Shown here in pieces: positions 47,679 to 61,813 of a stretch of 64,000 nt of DNA. Made by a program: the position numbers and the translations under genes. Below the pieces are notes generated by a model, which saw only the letters and a list, made by a program, of their open reading frames with translations, searched no databases and was not told where the DNA came from. This stretch comes from Multifurca ochricompacta. Taxonomy: Eukaryota > Basidiomycota > Agaricomycetes > Russulales > Russulaceae. Where the stretch lies: NCBI GenBank assembly GCA_022496185.1, contig WTXG01000027.1:248001-312000 (forward strand), written 5' to 3'. How positions within the stretch are numbered: the stretch's first letter is position 1; each line of letters opens with the position of its first letter.

Positions 47679-49621
47679 CTATTCTTCATGTGCGTCTTCC
47701 TCTCCAAGCGTCATATCATCAAAGTTTTCTAACAACTCCTCGAGTTTGACTTCTGGAAAGTCGGCCTCGTCCTCCTCCTCATCCACCTCCGGGGCAGGTG
47801 CGGGAATAGGTATGGGCTCTTCATCCACGTCCATCGCGTATTGAATCTTCTTCCGCGCATTTACATCGCCATTTCGAGGTCCTGCTTTTCCCGGTTTCGC
47901 ATCATCTGCCTTGTAGAGATTAACTGCGGAGCGCATCTCCGGGTCCTCCTCGAGATCGCGCAAGAACAACTCGTAGTCCTCCTCGACTTTTTTCTGGTCG
48001 CGACCACCCATACGACCCACGGCACCGCGCCCACTACTCGTTTCGCCTTCCTCACCCTCTTCCTTCGCAATGCTCCGCAGCCGCCAACCTCGCGCCTTGT
48101 TCTTCTTGCGGCGATTTGGATACGCCTTCCTCACGAGAATAACGTCGGGAATGCGGTCCTGCGGTAAACTAGCAAAGTCGTCCGAGTTAAAATTGGTGTT
48201 GCTCAGATAATACCCCATAACAGCATCACCAGGCTGAAGAATCCCACCGAGATGCGTTCGTGTGTGGAAGATCTGGTTTGTCGATGCAGCAGTTTCGTAA
48301 TCCATCATGCGGTCATCCTCGTACGTCCCAGTAGAGCGAAATGCACCAGACAATGCCACTTGAGCATCCGCCATTACCCATTTCCCGTGGGTACGGCCAG
48401 AGGGCTCGATGTCGAGAACGATGAACTCCACGAGATCTGAAATACTCGCAAGAGACTCGAACGGAGCCCGCCAATACGTGGAAGAGATAGTTCGCATGAT
48501 TGTAGTGTCGAGGGATGAAGAAGATGGAGCGAATTGCCAATTCGGGTGCAACGGTCAAAGGGTCAATGTTTCCAAGTTGCCGCGCTAGTTTGAGCGGTAA
48601 ACAAACCAAGTCATCTTTGCATATGGGAACAATCTCGACGGAATACGTAAACTTGAAATTGGCCGTATTCGAATGGGTGTCCGTAGAAAGCAGGCGCTCC
48701 GACGTCTTTGATCTAAATCTCGATGAGCACGCTCCAACGATCGAGGGTGGCGATACTCACCGGATGGGTACGACACCAGATAAAAATTCTAATATTTTTA
48801 TCGCATGACTCCGCTGGCTATAGAAGAAATCTAGACCATCTTTCACCTCCTTTAGGGAAATAGTGTCCTTTTGCGCCCCATGCTTTAGGATAAGTTGCTC
48901 AAGGTATAAAAATGTACGTTTATGTGGAACTTTTTGCCGGACCTGAACAAGAGCCTTCCAAGTATTTTTCGCAGCCAGTTTCGCACAATCAGAACATTGT
49001 CCGTGCTGAACCAGATACTCGATCTCGAATACTTGTTCTAGAATTGTTGATGTTAATACCTGTAATTTGGATGAGTACGTCAGAACAGCTTAGCCAACTG
49101 TAAACGACAAACCTCCTTTTGAATGGTCAGGGATACTCTCAGCCGTTTAGAGTGCGGCTCCGTCCAGATAAAATGCGCGTCCGTTAGCCGGACTCGATTC
49201 AAACCCTTGAGCTTTTTTAAGCAAATGGCAAGGAGTTCTTGAGACTCGGGCCGCGCAATGGTCCATTGTGCAGGGGGTGCAAGGAAGCGCTCGCAATTCC
49301 GACAATATGATACAGACGCTATACGGTAAGGCTTCCATCAACCGACCCCAAAAACAGAGCTCGATAAGCACACCTTGCTTTGGGATGCCCTCGGTGATGT
49401 CAATACTATGAAGAGATGAGTGACAAACGATAAGTGAGGAGAGAGAAAGACTTTACGTGTTCCTGAGGCAGTTCACACACAGGTTTGCCGAGTTGGGCAC
49501 AATAGGATCTCCTAGATGAACATGAGATGGCCGCACAGCGTAGTTTGAAAGAAACTGTGGTCTACCTACCGCAATCGGCACAAAGTACCCTGTGTATAGC
49601 GGGAGCTGGTACGAATTCCAT
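47679..49621 (-). CDS. NMD3: 60S ribosomal export protein NMD3
   Basis: The start at 49621 gives MEFVPAPAIHRVLCADC, the first part of the Cys-rich zinc region. Later exons give YCAQLGKPVCELPQEH (about 49470-49505), VLIEFCRNCERFLAPPAQWT, RVRLTDAHFIWTEPHSKRLR, FEIEYLVQHGQCSDCAKLAA (about 48960-49030), VPHKRTFLYLEQLILKHGAQ and DGLDFFYSQRSHA. The last long exon (47679-about 48551) has RTHLGGILQPGDAVMGYYLS, PDVILVRKAYPNRRKKNKAR and EEDYELFLRDLEEDPEMRSA, with an acidic end rich in D and E that often holds the export signal. The CxxC pairs are present. Nmd3 is the adaptor that carries pre-60S subunits to the exportin Crm1. The call is firm; some middle introns were placed approximately. Confidence 0.95.
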
Positions 49622-50113
49622 GGATTTACTTCAAGTGTAGTGAAAAATCTACTGATGCACCTTTGTCAGTCAGTCAGGAAGTCAGTCATTTATTTCAGAT
49701 CAGATCTAAATCACGTTGATCGTGTGATAGCATTGCCTTATAAGAGATGAACATGCGGCCCGGAACCGCGAGAACGCGAAACCAAAAATGAGTCATGAGT
49801 CATGGTGGTGGTACTTACACCCCCAATTACAGCAGTCAGCCCTAACCTAATATGAGGGCAAAGTATGGGTGATGACTGTCTATACTACCGCTAAGGAGTG
49901 CAGTGGGATACTTAGGCTGGTACATTGTACATAGTGTCGTGGAAGATTCGTGATATCCCCTAAATATACACGGAGAAGAGGCAAGGGTCCTTGTATTAGG
50001 TATAACATCCAAGAGAGTCCTGCCAACTTGAGTGTAGTTGAAAAAAACTAAGATCACTTCAGAACTTTTTGAGGACATCAGTGTGTGGTGAGACTTACCA
50101 CTGATAATAGTGC
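49622..50113. other. Intergenic, upstream of NMD3
   Basis: 492 bp. TCAGTCAG-type short repeats at 49663-49690 and nothing gene-like. Confidence 0.45.
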
Positions 50114-50979
50114 CTACGCTAAGGTAGGAGGGGCAGAGCGTGGCCTAGGCACTGGGGCGGGGAGAAGAGCCACAGAATGGTCAGAGTTATCGTCATCCCA
50201 AATCAGGCAGAAGCTGATAGGTGGCAGAGACTGAGAGCGCCCGACTGCTGTCGCCGTCATAGGCCGCTCCTCCTCTCCTACTGGCAAAAACAATGACAGA
50301 CGGCGACGCTTTGTCGCCGGCTCCTTGACCCCGGATCCTCAGAGGTGTCACTCATTCTAAGAATAGAAACCTCACCTCAAGGATGTGCCTGTCTTCATTA
50401 CTACGCGAGTGCCGCTCCTCCAATCCGACAGTGGTGTTGCGGACCACGTCGTCGCGCCAGATTTCAATTGAAAGAGCAGGATGGCTTGGGGAAAAGGCAA
50501 CCGAGGGAGGAGCTTGTGTGTCACCTTGGTCGGAACATATCGTGAAGTCGAAACTTCCCTGTGCCGTTCCCTCAGAGAACGAGTCCATATCTTTAATCAG
50601 AGGTGCTGGCGGAGGCTGAAATGCTTCTGATTGTAGCACGGGGGTGTCGTAATCGACCTGGGCAGAAGAGGGAAGCCCGCTTGCCGGACGTTAACTCCAA
50701 TGCTCAAGGACTGAAGACCGAGATGACCCACCCGGTGAACACGGTATAAATTGGGACATTTGGAGTTGGGAGAGACATATCGATGGTGCTGGGTGTTTCG
50801 TTGAAAAGGCCCAGAGCACCAGGCCCACTGTGAACATCGTCAGCTATGATACAAAAAAGAAGTTGAGAACGACGGGAAGGGCACCTGGGAAGTAGCTGCG
50901 CCTCGGGAAAGGGGACGACGAGGGGAAACTCCTCAAGCGGCTCGAGGAAGTGGGGGTGGAAAGTGGGAAGAAAAGGCAT
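50114..50979 (-). CDS. Orphan protein, four-exon model
   Basis: Unrecognised. The start at 50979 gives MPFLPTFHPHFLEPLEEFPL and PEAQLLP. After a short intron at about 50845-50888 comes DDVHSGPGALGLFNETPSTI and PNVPIYTVFTG. After a second intron (about 50661-50733) comes VDYDTPVLQSEAFQPPPAPL, then SFDFTICSDQGDTQAPPSVA and LSIEIWRDDVVRNTTVGLEE. A third intron (about 50270-50380) leads to TATAVGRSQSLPPISFCLIW and a Pro-rich end with TAG at 50114-50116. Introns have GT..AG ends and the joins keep an open frame, which argues for a real gene. The protein is Pro/Ser/acid-rich, has no membrane segment or known domain, and is probably partly disordered. Confidence 0.45.
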
Positions 50980-53900
50980 GGTGAGTGGTGGTAGTGGATG
51001 AGTGGGAGTAAGGTGTGAGTGAGAAAGAGGGTTCAGCGCAAACGAAGGGGCGGGGGGAACAGAAGTAAACCGTGATGGAGAAGAGAAGTAAAAGTATTAA
51101 AGGATAAAAAAACAGAGGCAAAGGCCACACTCGCCCAAGGCGAGTGGGGAAAGGAGAGCGTGAGTGAAGCGGATGTGGGGGATAGCTTGAGATGCATTTT
51201 GGGTTATTTGCTCTTTAAAGGACCCCCGAGAGAGGGCGCTAACCGCTGGAGATCTGGATCCCGGACCCGTAACGCGGTCACACAATTGCACTTTAAATGC
51301 ACTACTGCATATACTTTGGTCGGCGAGTGTCCCCATTTCATTGCTGGGCATCAAGCGCCAAGATGAGCTTGAAAATATATCATAATATTCACCGCATCGT
51401 GACAGTTGCTCATAGCTCTCACCGACGCAAATCAATCAGATTTACCTCTTAACAAAGGAACCAACCAAGCCAAGTACGTGCATATATAGGCGACGAGTGA
51501 CTTGTCACGTGTGACCAGTTTCCAATCTCCGTTTCTCCCGTTTCACACGCACGACCGTGACGGTAGGGTTAGGTTAGGGATTTGGCCCCGATGTGACTCT
51601 GTCGACTCGTTACGGCAACGAATTCGATTTCTTTACTTTTTATATGCCATGCCAGGTACGAAATAGCCTGCTCATAGTGTTCCTATTACGACCACGTCGG
51701 ACTTGTCCGGTACTTCCGATGCCCTGGGTCATGGCGTTTCTGTTTCTCGAGCTCGAGCTCTGCAGCCCTGTATTTATTTGGGAACTCTCGTCGTTCAACT
51801 CGGGAAAACCCACGGACCCGCCTTTGCAGGCCCCACAGGGTCTACACGGCGCCCAGCTAAATTGCGCCTGCTTACGAGCTTTGCAAGTGTCAGCCTCATC
51901 AGCTGATGTTATCTTATATTGGGCTTTTTACTAGGAATACCACGAGTACCAAGCCTACTGCGGCCTGCGAGCTGTGGGGCCTTACATCGTTTCACCTGGG
52001 CCAAGTTACCCAAGCGATTGCCAACACTCTTATCATAACTAGCATCTGACCGAATGGTGCCATTTGTGTACGCTGCCCATTTGTCCTTCCACACGGCCGT
52101 CTCCACCGCGGGTTTTTTTTATTTTGTTTCGAAACCCATTTATATTCCGGAGTTCAGACCGTGACTACATTTGGGAGGTGGTGCCCCTTATGTAGTAGAG
52201 AAAAGCGTACAAATGTCTGAATCACTAGCATTCACAGGAAAGCCCCAAGATTCGGACACGAGGACAACTGCCCCAAGCGCCAGCACTACGACAATGTACA
52301 GCAGCTAGTAGGATATTGAAGGAGTTGAGCCACCCCTGGCGTCAGAAATCTGGAAGCCATATTCCGGTCTGTCTGTAGACAACCGTTCACCAGAAATGTT
52401 TGACTTCGCAATCGCAAATTCTGTGACCGTCTCCTGTGCCACGTCGGAATGTATACAACTGCCGACGATTGAAGGGGAAATCGCTCGGTACAAGGACAGG
52501 ACAGTTATTGCATAATACGTGAACGCCCAAACGGGTGTTCAGATTGGGGTCAAATGCAACAAGTGCATGTGCTTTCAGGCTCACCGTGCCGACAACATAG
52601 GACCACTCCAAACCGCGTATTTGGCCCGGTCGGATTTGCTACCAAAGTTAATGATCTTTCCCCTCCCCCCCATACGAGTGGCTTTTGTTATGCGGCGGCT
52701 TCAGAGTTACCGAAACTGTGACACCGCCTTTATGCATGATATATTCCTCAACCCTCCCATCTCTTATCCTTCCCGCCCGGCACTCCCGCTTCTTCTTGGG
52801 TAACCATATATCATGATAACGCGCCGCGCTAGTTGACCTCACCAGGACCGGCTTGAGATATAAATGCAGATCATCAGCGTTTTCACGTAATATCTCGACA
52901 CAAGCGCCAAATCGGCGGTTGAAAAAAAAAATACCATGATCGGGGAGATAGGTTCCGCGGCAATAATTGTCGTCATTCCGAGAATGTCAGAAAAGATAGT
53001 GAGATGATAATCATGCAGAAAAACCTTTGGTAGAGTGTTCGCAGTAGACCTGCTGGCGGCCCTTCACAACCCCGAATGGGATGAATCCAATCAGCCATTA
53101 CAACATGGGGGCTGCTCGCGCGTGTTGTGGAGTTTAACAAAATCTTAGTTCTTTTCATCACCTGTGGAGTGATTGACATTCTCTCTTGTTCCGCTGCGCG
53201 TTTCAAGGATTTAGGTTGGCATTGATTTGGCATTTGACGTTTGGCATTTAGGCGAACTGATTCGAACTTGAAACTGCAGCCAATTTGAACGTGATGTCAT
53301 GACTCGGTTCAAAAACCAAGCTGTAACCTAATTGGAGCTGAACCGTTTGGGTTTAGGGTTTAGATTGGACACGGTTCGACTGGGCAAGGCCAGTGGAGTG
53401 GAGCTACAACTGAACCGCCGACTTTGATTGCCGGATTGGGTAATTGTGAAATTAATCCAATATGTTTCATAAAAATACACAACCCTACTACAGAGCATAA
53501 AAAATCACGAGGATTCCATAGAGGCAAAAATCGGGGGCGGGAAAGGGACACTGGCGCAAGAGGGGGAAGAGGAAGGGACACGACGGAAGGAGAGAAAAGA
53601 GCGAGCAGAGTATAAGAAAGGGAGTGAGCAGATAAAGGAGGAAAGGGGGAGGGCAGGGGCAGACAGGCCAGGAAACAAAGAAAAGGAGAGGACAAGGCGC
53701 ATCAGAGGATGTTTAGCAGGAAAAGACGGAGAGTGTAAAGATCAATCGCAAGGGGTATGGTGCTGAGAAGTCGTTAACAGAGCCGAACCTCACCAAACCG
53801 AATCTGTATTATGGGTGGGTTCGGTTCGGTCTGGTCCATCGTATTTTTTTTGGGTGAACCCAGGACAAGCTAGATCTAATCTGGAAGAGGTGAACCGAGC

Positions 53901-54972
53901 GGTGACATCACTGATGTGCAGGGCAGGCGCTGGGCGCACTTCCAGAAAACGAGAACGACGGAGGAAGAAAGCTCGAAAGCGCGTTTGTGTTGATAGAAAT
54001 GTGAGGTTCATCGTTCATCGATTGCGGAGCGAGCAGATGTCCCTGATACCCATTCTATGGGTGTAGGTGTTAGTTGGGCTTATCGCCCATAGTCCTAGTG
54101 CCGTAACGCGCGCCACTCTCGTATCGGATGAGCCAATGTAAGCAATGTAGAAGGTTCACTCACTTTAGCGGATCACGTCCTATGTTCATAAGCGTGAGGA
54201 TCATATGGTTGGATCTCCCCCAGGCACATGAGCGAAGTAACCCTAACCACGAGCCAGGGATCTATCTATCTCGGATGCCTCGGAAGAAGAATTGAGAAAC
54301 CAAGCCACAGGTCCCAAGACCCACTTCGAGGATGGAATACACGGCAAAGCCAGGACCAGGACATAATGGCCGTCCGCACTTTGAATTTAGACTCACGTGG
54401 GGTTTGTGACCTCATCCGGCAAAGGATGCAGAGCGAAGGGCGCTGAAGGTCGGTGAAAACACGTTTACTTGGATGCGGAATGAGGCCGTCATGCCATCCT
54501 CGCCCCGGTCTGACGGCAGCTCCACCACTCCAACTGAGCACAAAGGCAGAAAGTGTGCTGTAATGTCAGGGACGGAATGCGCGAATGCGCGCGACGTGGT
54601 AATTTTATCTTTTCTTATAGTTCGTTTCGGTTTTAGTTGATTAATGTGATGTGAACTCCAAGGCTGACTGCCATTAGGATACATAGCATGTGCCTGGGCC
54701 ACGGAGCGCTGACCGCAAGTATTGTGGAGCCAGCCTACGGAGTGGAGCACATGGTACGATAAGATGACAATGTGATTGTTGGTTGGTCGTGTTGTGGGGG
54801 ATTGTGGGATGTGGGATAGTCGTGTCCGTGTCGTGGATCGTGGGGGGGGAGGGGGAGAGTTATTTGTCATTATTTGTTCACATACGATACGATACGGGGC
54901 TTCATCACAAGCGCGACGTGTCCTTTTCATCATCAGCGGCTCTTACACTAATTATATCTTTTCCCTTAAAAA
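50980..54972. other. Gene-poor region
   Basis: About 4 kb without a supportable gene. Seen here: a short TTAGGG-like run (51565-51578); possible coding traces on the minus strand at 52305-52611 (open frames with one shift, listed in findings); GGTTCGGTTCGG and AACCGAA-type repeats (53265-53390 and 53780-53835); and a long purine-rich strand (53530-53700) whose antisense frames are low-complexity. It may be decayed sequence plus the SEC23 promoter. Confidence 0.45.
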
Positions 54973-57696
<2,724 letters not shown>

Positions 57697-58058
57697 TCAG
57701 TAGACAATTCTCGAGTTTTGTTATGCGAGCGTTTCTGTTCATTGTTTGGAATGTCTGTGCGTTCTGGACTTTGAATGTTCTCTATTTTATATATGCATCT
57801 TTAGGCGACCTCAGCCATAATGGTCCACTGGTGCGGGATTGTAGGACATGAATGAATGAATTCCAGAATATTTCCATTTCCCCCTTCTTGTCTTGGTGGC
57901 TGTTGGCTGACCAGGCCGCGGGGTGTGATATATGGCTTGACTCCTTCCATGTCTCTCCTCTGAAACCGCCAGGTCTCGCTACGCTTCATCACACTCTTTT
58001 GTCCTCACAACTTCTATCCGTCCCGGACACTCGTGTGCATTTCCCACCAACAACAAGA
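57697..58058. other. Intergenic, SEC23 3' side
   Basis: 362 bp with no gene seen. Confidence 0.45.
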
Positions 58059-58764
58059 ATGCAACCCGCCAAAGATGCCGACCACCTGACTATTTATTCA
58101 GACGCTACATACCCTGTCGGACCTAACACGGCGGGAGAGATATCCTACGTCCATGTCGCCCCGCTGAGCCCACTCGCCAGTGCGTGCCATTCCTCTACTG
58201 ATCTGATCTGATATAACCATGCCTGACGCCTGTGCTCTTCACACAGTAACCATTATAGTTGTAGCCTGCCTGGCCGTCATTACCTTTCTTGGGTGCTACG
58301 TTTATCCGCTGATCCGACGGTACCAGAGGGCTAGGGTTGCCACGCGTCATATCAAGCGGCCAATTCTAGGATCCATACGCTCATTTTTAGGCCTTCGCCC
58401 TCAGACGCCGCCTCCGATAACCCCCCAACTGTTCGCGCGCTACGGTGGGTTAGGCATGCGCATTGCGCGCCCGCCGCCGGCCCTGAGTCGTTTCCGAGAG
58501 CCATCTCTCTCACCCTCACTTTCACCCTCTCTCTGGTCTTCACCCTCATCTTCATCTTCATCTTCGTCCTCAGCCTCGTCCTCGTCCTCGTCCTCGCCTT
58601 CTCCTATGGAGAAGCTGCCTAAGTACTCGCCTTCCGCCAATCCAGAGGTTATCATCGCCCCAATAAGTACAAACATTCTCGGGCAGGCTGTAGAGAGCCG
58701 CACGACACCTAAGAAAGGTGGTGGGCATTTTGACGGCACCCCTGAGATGAGGAAGAGTGAGTGA
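58059..58764 (+). CDS. Orphan single-pass membrane protein
   Basis: Unrecognised. A model of two exons starts MQPAKDADHLTIYSDATYPV. An intron at about 58168-58246 joins VAPLSPLA to one hydrophobic helix (ITIIVVACLAVITFLGCYVY, about residues 38-60). A strongly basic stop-transfer follows (RRYQRARVATRHIKR), then a Pro-rich part, a long Ser run encoded by TCC/TCT/TCG/TCA codons (58525-58605) and a soluble tail. With no signal peptide but a short outside-facing N-terminus and positive residues after the helix, the N-out, C-in (type III) orientation is likely. The upstream start is not certain; an in-frame ATG lies at 57852. Confidence 0.55.
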
Positions 58765-60093
58765 CGAAGCGTTGGCAGTTGGTTGGGCATTTGAACATGG
58801 CGCTTCGGAGTGATTGAGGTTCTCTTTTTTTCATTCCTGTCACGAGACCTCATTAAGCTGTTATGAGCTAGAAGGATAATTGTCTTTCAATTCATGCATA
58901 TTACGAGGAAGTCGTGTTAGCTGAAAGGCGGGCCTTTTGAAATCCTTTCTAACCGGGCAAGCCTCATTTCAGAGATTGAGGTAGGTGGGTTTCCGTTGGA
59001 CATGGCGGACGATTGGTTAAACAGCAGCAGTCGGGGGGTTATCCGTGATCGTCGTGATAGGGAGGGCTTGCCTAGCTAGTATCCTGTATACCCATACGAT
59101 ACACTCGATATATATCATATATACCCATCCCTGAGGCATGAGGCCTGAGTCCCAAACGACGCCGAGAAAGGGGTTCGAATCGAATTGATTCTCGCGAACT
59201 CCCCATCAAACTCAATATAAAGCATCATAGCACGTTATCCAGGAACGCCAGGGTTGAAAGAGTCAAAGGCACAGTATTATTGAAGGAAGAAAAGACTAGT
59301 TCCCGTCGAGCACACGACAGTAGCTCGAAGTGCTGTATGTCAATCAGTTCGGAGTGTGGTGTGGTGTATATCTTCCCGTAGCGATCGAGCGCACATTAGC
59401 CGGCGTTTGTTGAGTGTTGAGTTGAGTTGAGATTGTTGTTGTTGTTAAAGTTGTTGTTGAAGCCCCATTCAGACTCGGTTTTTTGCACCGCTGATCAGAG
59501 AGGTGATTTGACAACAGGTCCACCATCATATGGGCCCGATGGCAGTGTAGGGCTAATCATTGGTTGGTATTGGTTGGAAAGGACTTGTTCGATGCAGACA
59601 GACGAGGCAACCGGTGGTGGGCCCAGGTGTGTATCCATCTACGCAACAATTTTGTTCTGTCTCTGTCTGAATGACTTGGCTTGTATGTTCTAGTTGATTG
59701 ATGGGGGCGACCTTGGCAATCAACCCTCGTTCATCTTAGGTGCCTTGAACAAACCCCTGACGTGCTCGTGGACTTTTACTGTATCGGCTTCTCCACGCTG
59801 TGCTGGTGGTGGTTGGATGGCCGCCGACTGGGCGCTCTCCCTATTCTTTTTTCCAAGACAAGACATACTGATCCGTGCGATGGAAAACTGTCGCGATGGT
59901 GAGTATCCCCACTGCACTGCCATCCATCTCTCCAGCGCGTTTTTCTCTTCCGAGCCTCACAAAGCGCCACCGTCGTGCCTCATGGCAGGCCGCAGAATAT
60001 GATGATTATTACTAACCCACCGGCCTATATTTCGAGTGCGGCTCCTCCATCCCATCCCATCCCCTCACCTTAATCCCCGCAACGTCGCAGGCG
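58765..60093. other. Intergenic between two orphan membrane genes
   Basis: 1,329 bp. Simple GTTGTTGTT repeats at 59430-59460. The open frames at 59694-60002 and nearby lack motifs, but one may belong to a 5' exon of the next gene. Confidence 0.4.
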
Positions 60094-60675
60094 ATGGTTG
60101 CACTGACTTCTCTCCGCTCGAACTCACTCGCTAAAATAAATACTACTATGAATCTGGTGATCCGTTATGCTCCTCAGGACGGCTGGGCGTTTCGAGGACT
60201 ATTTAGCCGCTCCATTTTAATGGCCCCGACCTTCCTCGGTATCAACGACCCCATCACGGGTGATCGTCCAACGCCGGATGATAATATTTCCGCGTCCACC
60301 CCCCGTGCGTCGACGGTTCCCGTTGCGAAGATTGTGTGCGGGGCAGTCGGCGGGGCCGTCGCACTCGCAGTGATGTTGGCGTTCATCTACGTCATACGGG
60401 TCAAGCGTAGAGTGGAGAGGTTGCGGAGGTCTACGAATGTGCTCGGGCCTGGTACGTTTCCAAACGCGACAGTCCCCCGGCGTGTCATAAATGCTCACTC
60501 GTATTGGCCAGAGCTCGCACCAACCCCTCAGCCACGCGAAATTGCGAGTATTAATGTTATCGTGTCCCAAATAACCCTCGTCCCTAAAGCTGGGTTCGAT
60601 GCGACCGCAGATGGTCTCGCCACCAACGCCAGATCAAAGAGAACGCCAGATATTTCCTACCTCTCCGCTATTTAA
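60094..60675 (+). CDS. Orphan single-pass membrane protein (second)
   Basis: Unrecognised, 193 residues in one open frame. The N-terminal half is Ser/Thr/Pro-rich (SASTPRASTVPVAK), then one helix with small residues (IVCGAVGGAVALAVMLAFIY, about residues 90-112) followed by basic VKRRVERLRR. A polar C-terminal tail ends DISYLSAI. The layout (polar N-terminus, one glycine-rich helix, basic stop-transfer, cytoplasmic tail) is common in fungal cell-surface sensors of the WSC/MID type, though no WSC or Cys-rich domain is present here. A 5' exon with a signal peptide may lie upstream; it was not found. Confidence 0.5.
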   Translation: MVALTSLRSNSLAKINTTMNLVIRYAPQDGWAFRGLFSRSILMAPTFLGINDPITGDRPTPDDNISASTPRASTVPVAKIVCGAVGGAVALAVMLAFIYVIRVKRRVERLRRSTNVLGPGTFPNATVPRRVINAHSYWPELAPTPQPREIASINVIVSQITLVPKAGFDATADGLATNARSKRTPDISYLSAI

Positions 60676-61813
60676 CGCGTCTTTCAGAGCGCATCAATAG
60701 TACACTATCCCCCCACGCATATCAAGGATGTCAGTGTCTCATTAATTCCTCAGCACCTACCCATCTTTGCCTATCAACTTCTTGGGTCACCAGCCTTACG
60801 GGACAATTCATTGCCTGTTTCCACTTCTCAATCGGATCATCAACTTAAGAACGACAAAGCCAGAAAGGCCAAGGGACGCGTATGACAGATTCTTCATGAT
60901 GTTTGAACCAATCTTGTACGAAGAACGAACTTTTTACTACGAGTTTGGTTCCAGTCCAGTAGGGCAGCAGGCACTAACTACATACTAACTACATTTAGAT
61001 GAGTTACAATGACCTCTCCTCCCTCGAATGCTATTTATCCATATCTCACTGAATCGCTTTTTTAACTTGTACAACCTGTAGTAGGGAGAATTATTTATAT
61101 AGACAGTTTTTTTTGAAACAAATCCACAGTTTCTTTTAACTGAACTAATCATCCAGAAGAAATCAGGTGACTTGATAACGTCACGTGCATCCAAATACCC
61201 ACGCGGCAATGAGGGTTCTGTCTGCATTCATATCTTGTCTTGGCTCTGTATAACCCACTTAGACTCCCTCCTAGCACCTCGCTCCCTGGCCTCTCAAATC
61301 TCAAAAAAACTCGTAACCGCGTATTTATGGCTAGGTAGTGGGTTCCGCATGACTCGTGCGTACTGGCGACCTCAAACCCAACTCTTTTCAAAGCAAGGGT
61401 GCGCACCGTGAGGTGGTTTATAACCAACGTCGAATTCCCCAAGGATTGCCTCCAAGTGATCCGTCTTAGCATTTATGGGCGGGTCACAATCTTGGTGTGT
61501 GCCAGCACACAACTGCGCAATATAGTTGGTGCTTGCGGAACTACCCCGGAGAAGATAACGGCTAACTGCATGGGACTAACGCCCCGCAGTGTGAGGAATT
61601 GTGTGCGTGGTAACCCCGAGAGGGGCGCTGTAGATGTTAACTGCAGATCGGAACCGTTCAGCGTTCAACCCAACAGGTGAGCGGCAAAGGCAAAACCCGG
61701 ATATATTTCCAATTGAAAAAGGGATAATACACACGTATGATGCTACGTTACCCAGTTAAATAGCGTCGATCGTCCAGGAATAACAATGCTGTAGAATGCA
61801 AAGCGGATTGATA
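60676..61813. other. Intergenic
   Basis: 1,138 bp. The open frames are short and without motifs. The right end should contain the 3' UTR of the ubiquitin ligase gene. Confidence 0.4.

Noticed and set aside
51561..51580. TAGGGTTAGGTTAGGG, telomere-like
   Set aside because: Fewer than three imperfect units inside a gene-containing region; too short to be called an interstitial telomere.
53360..53695. 111-codon minus-strand frame with hydrophobic Leu/Ser/Pro runs
   Set aside because: It is the complement of a purine-rich tract; composition explains the open frame.
58525..58605. TCN microsatellite, considered as a non-coding repeat
   Set aside because: It stays in frame as a serine run inside an open gene model, so it was kept as coding.
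59165..59210. GGTTCGAATCG, resembling a tRNA B box
   Set aside because: The T-arm does not pair, and no acceptor or anticodon stem can be drawn around it. No tRNA gene was found in the window.
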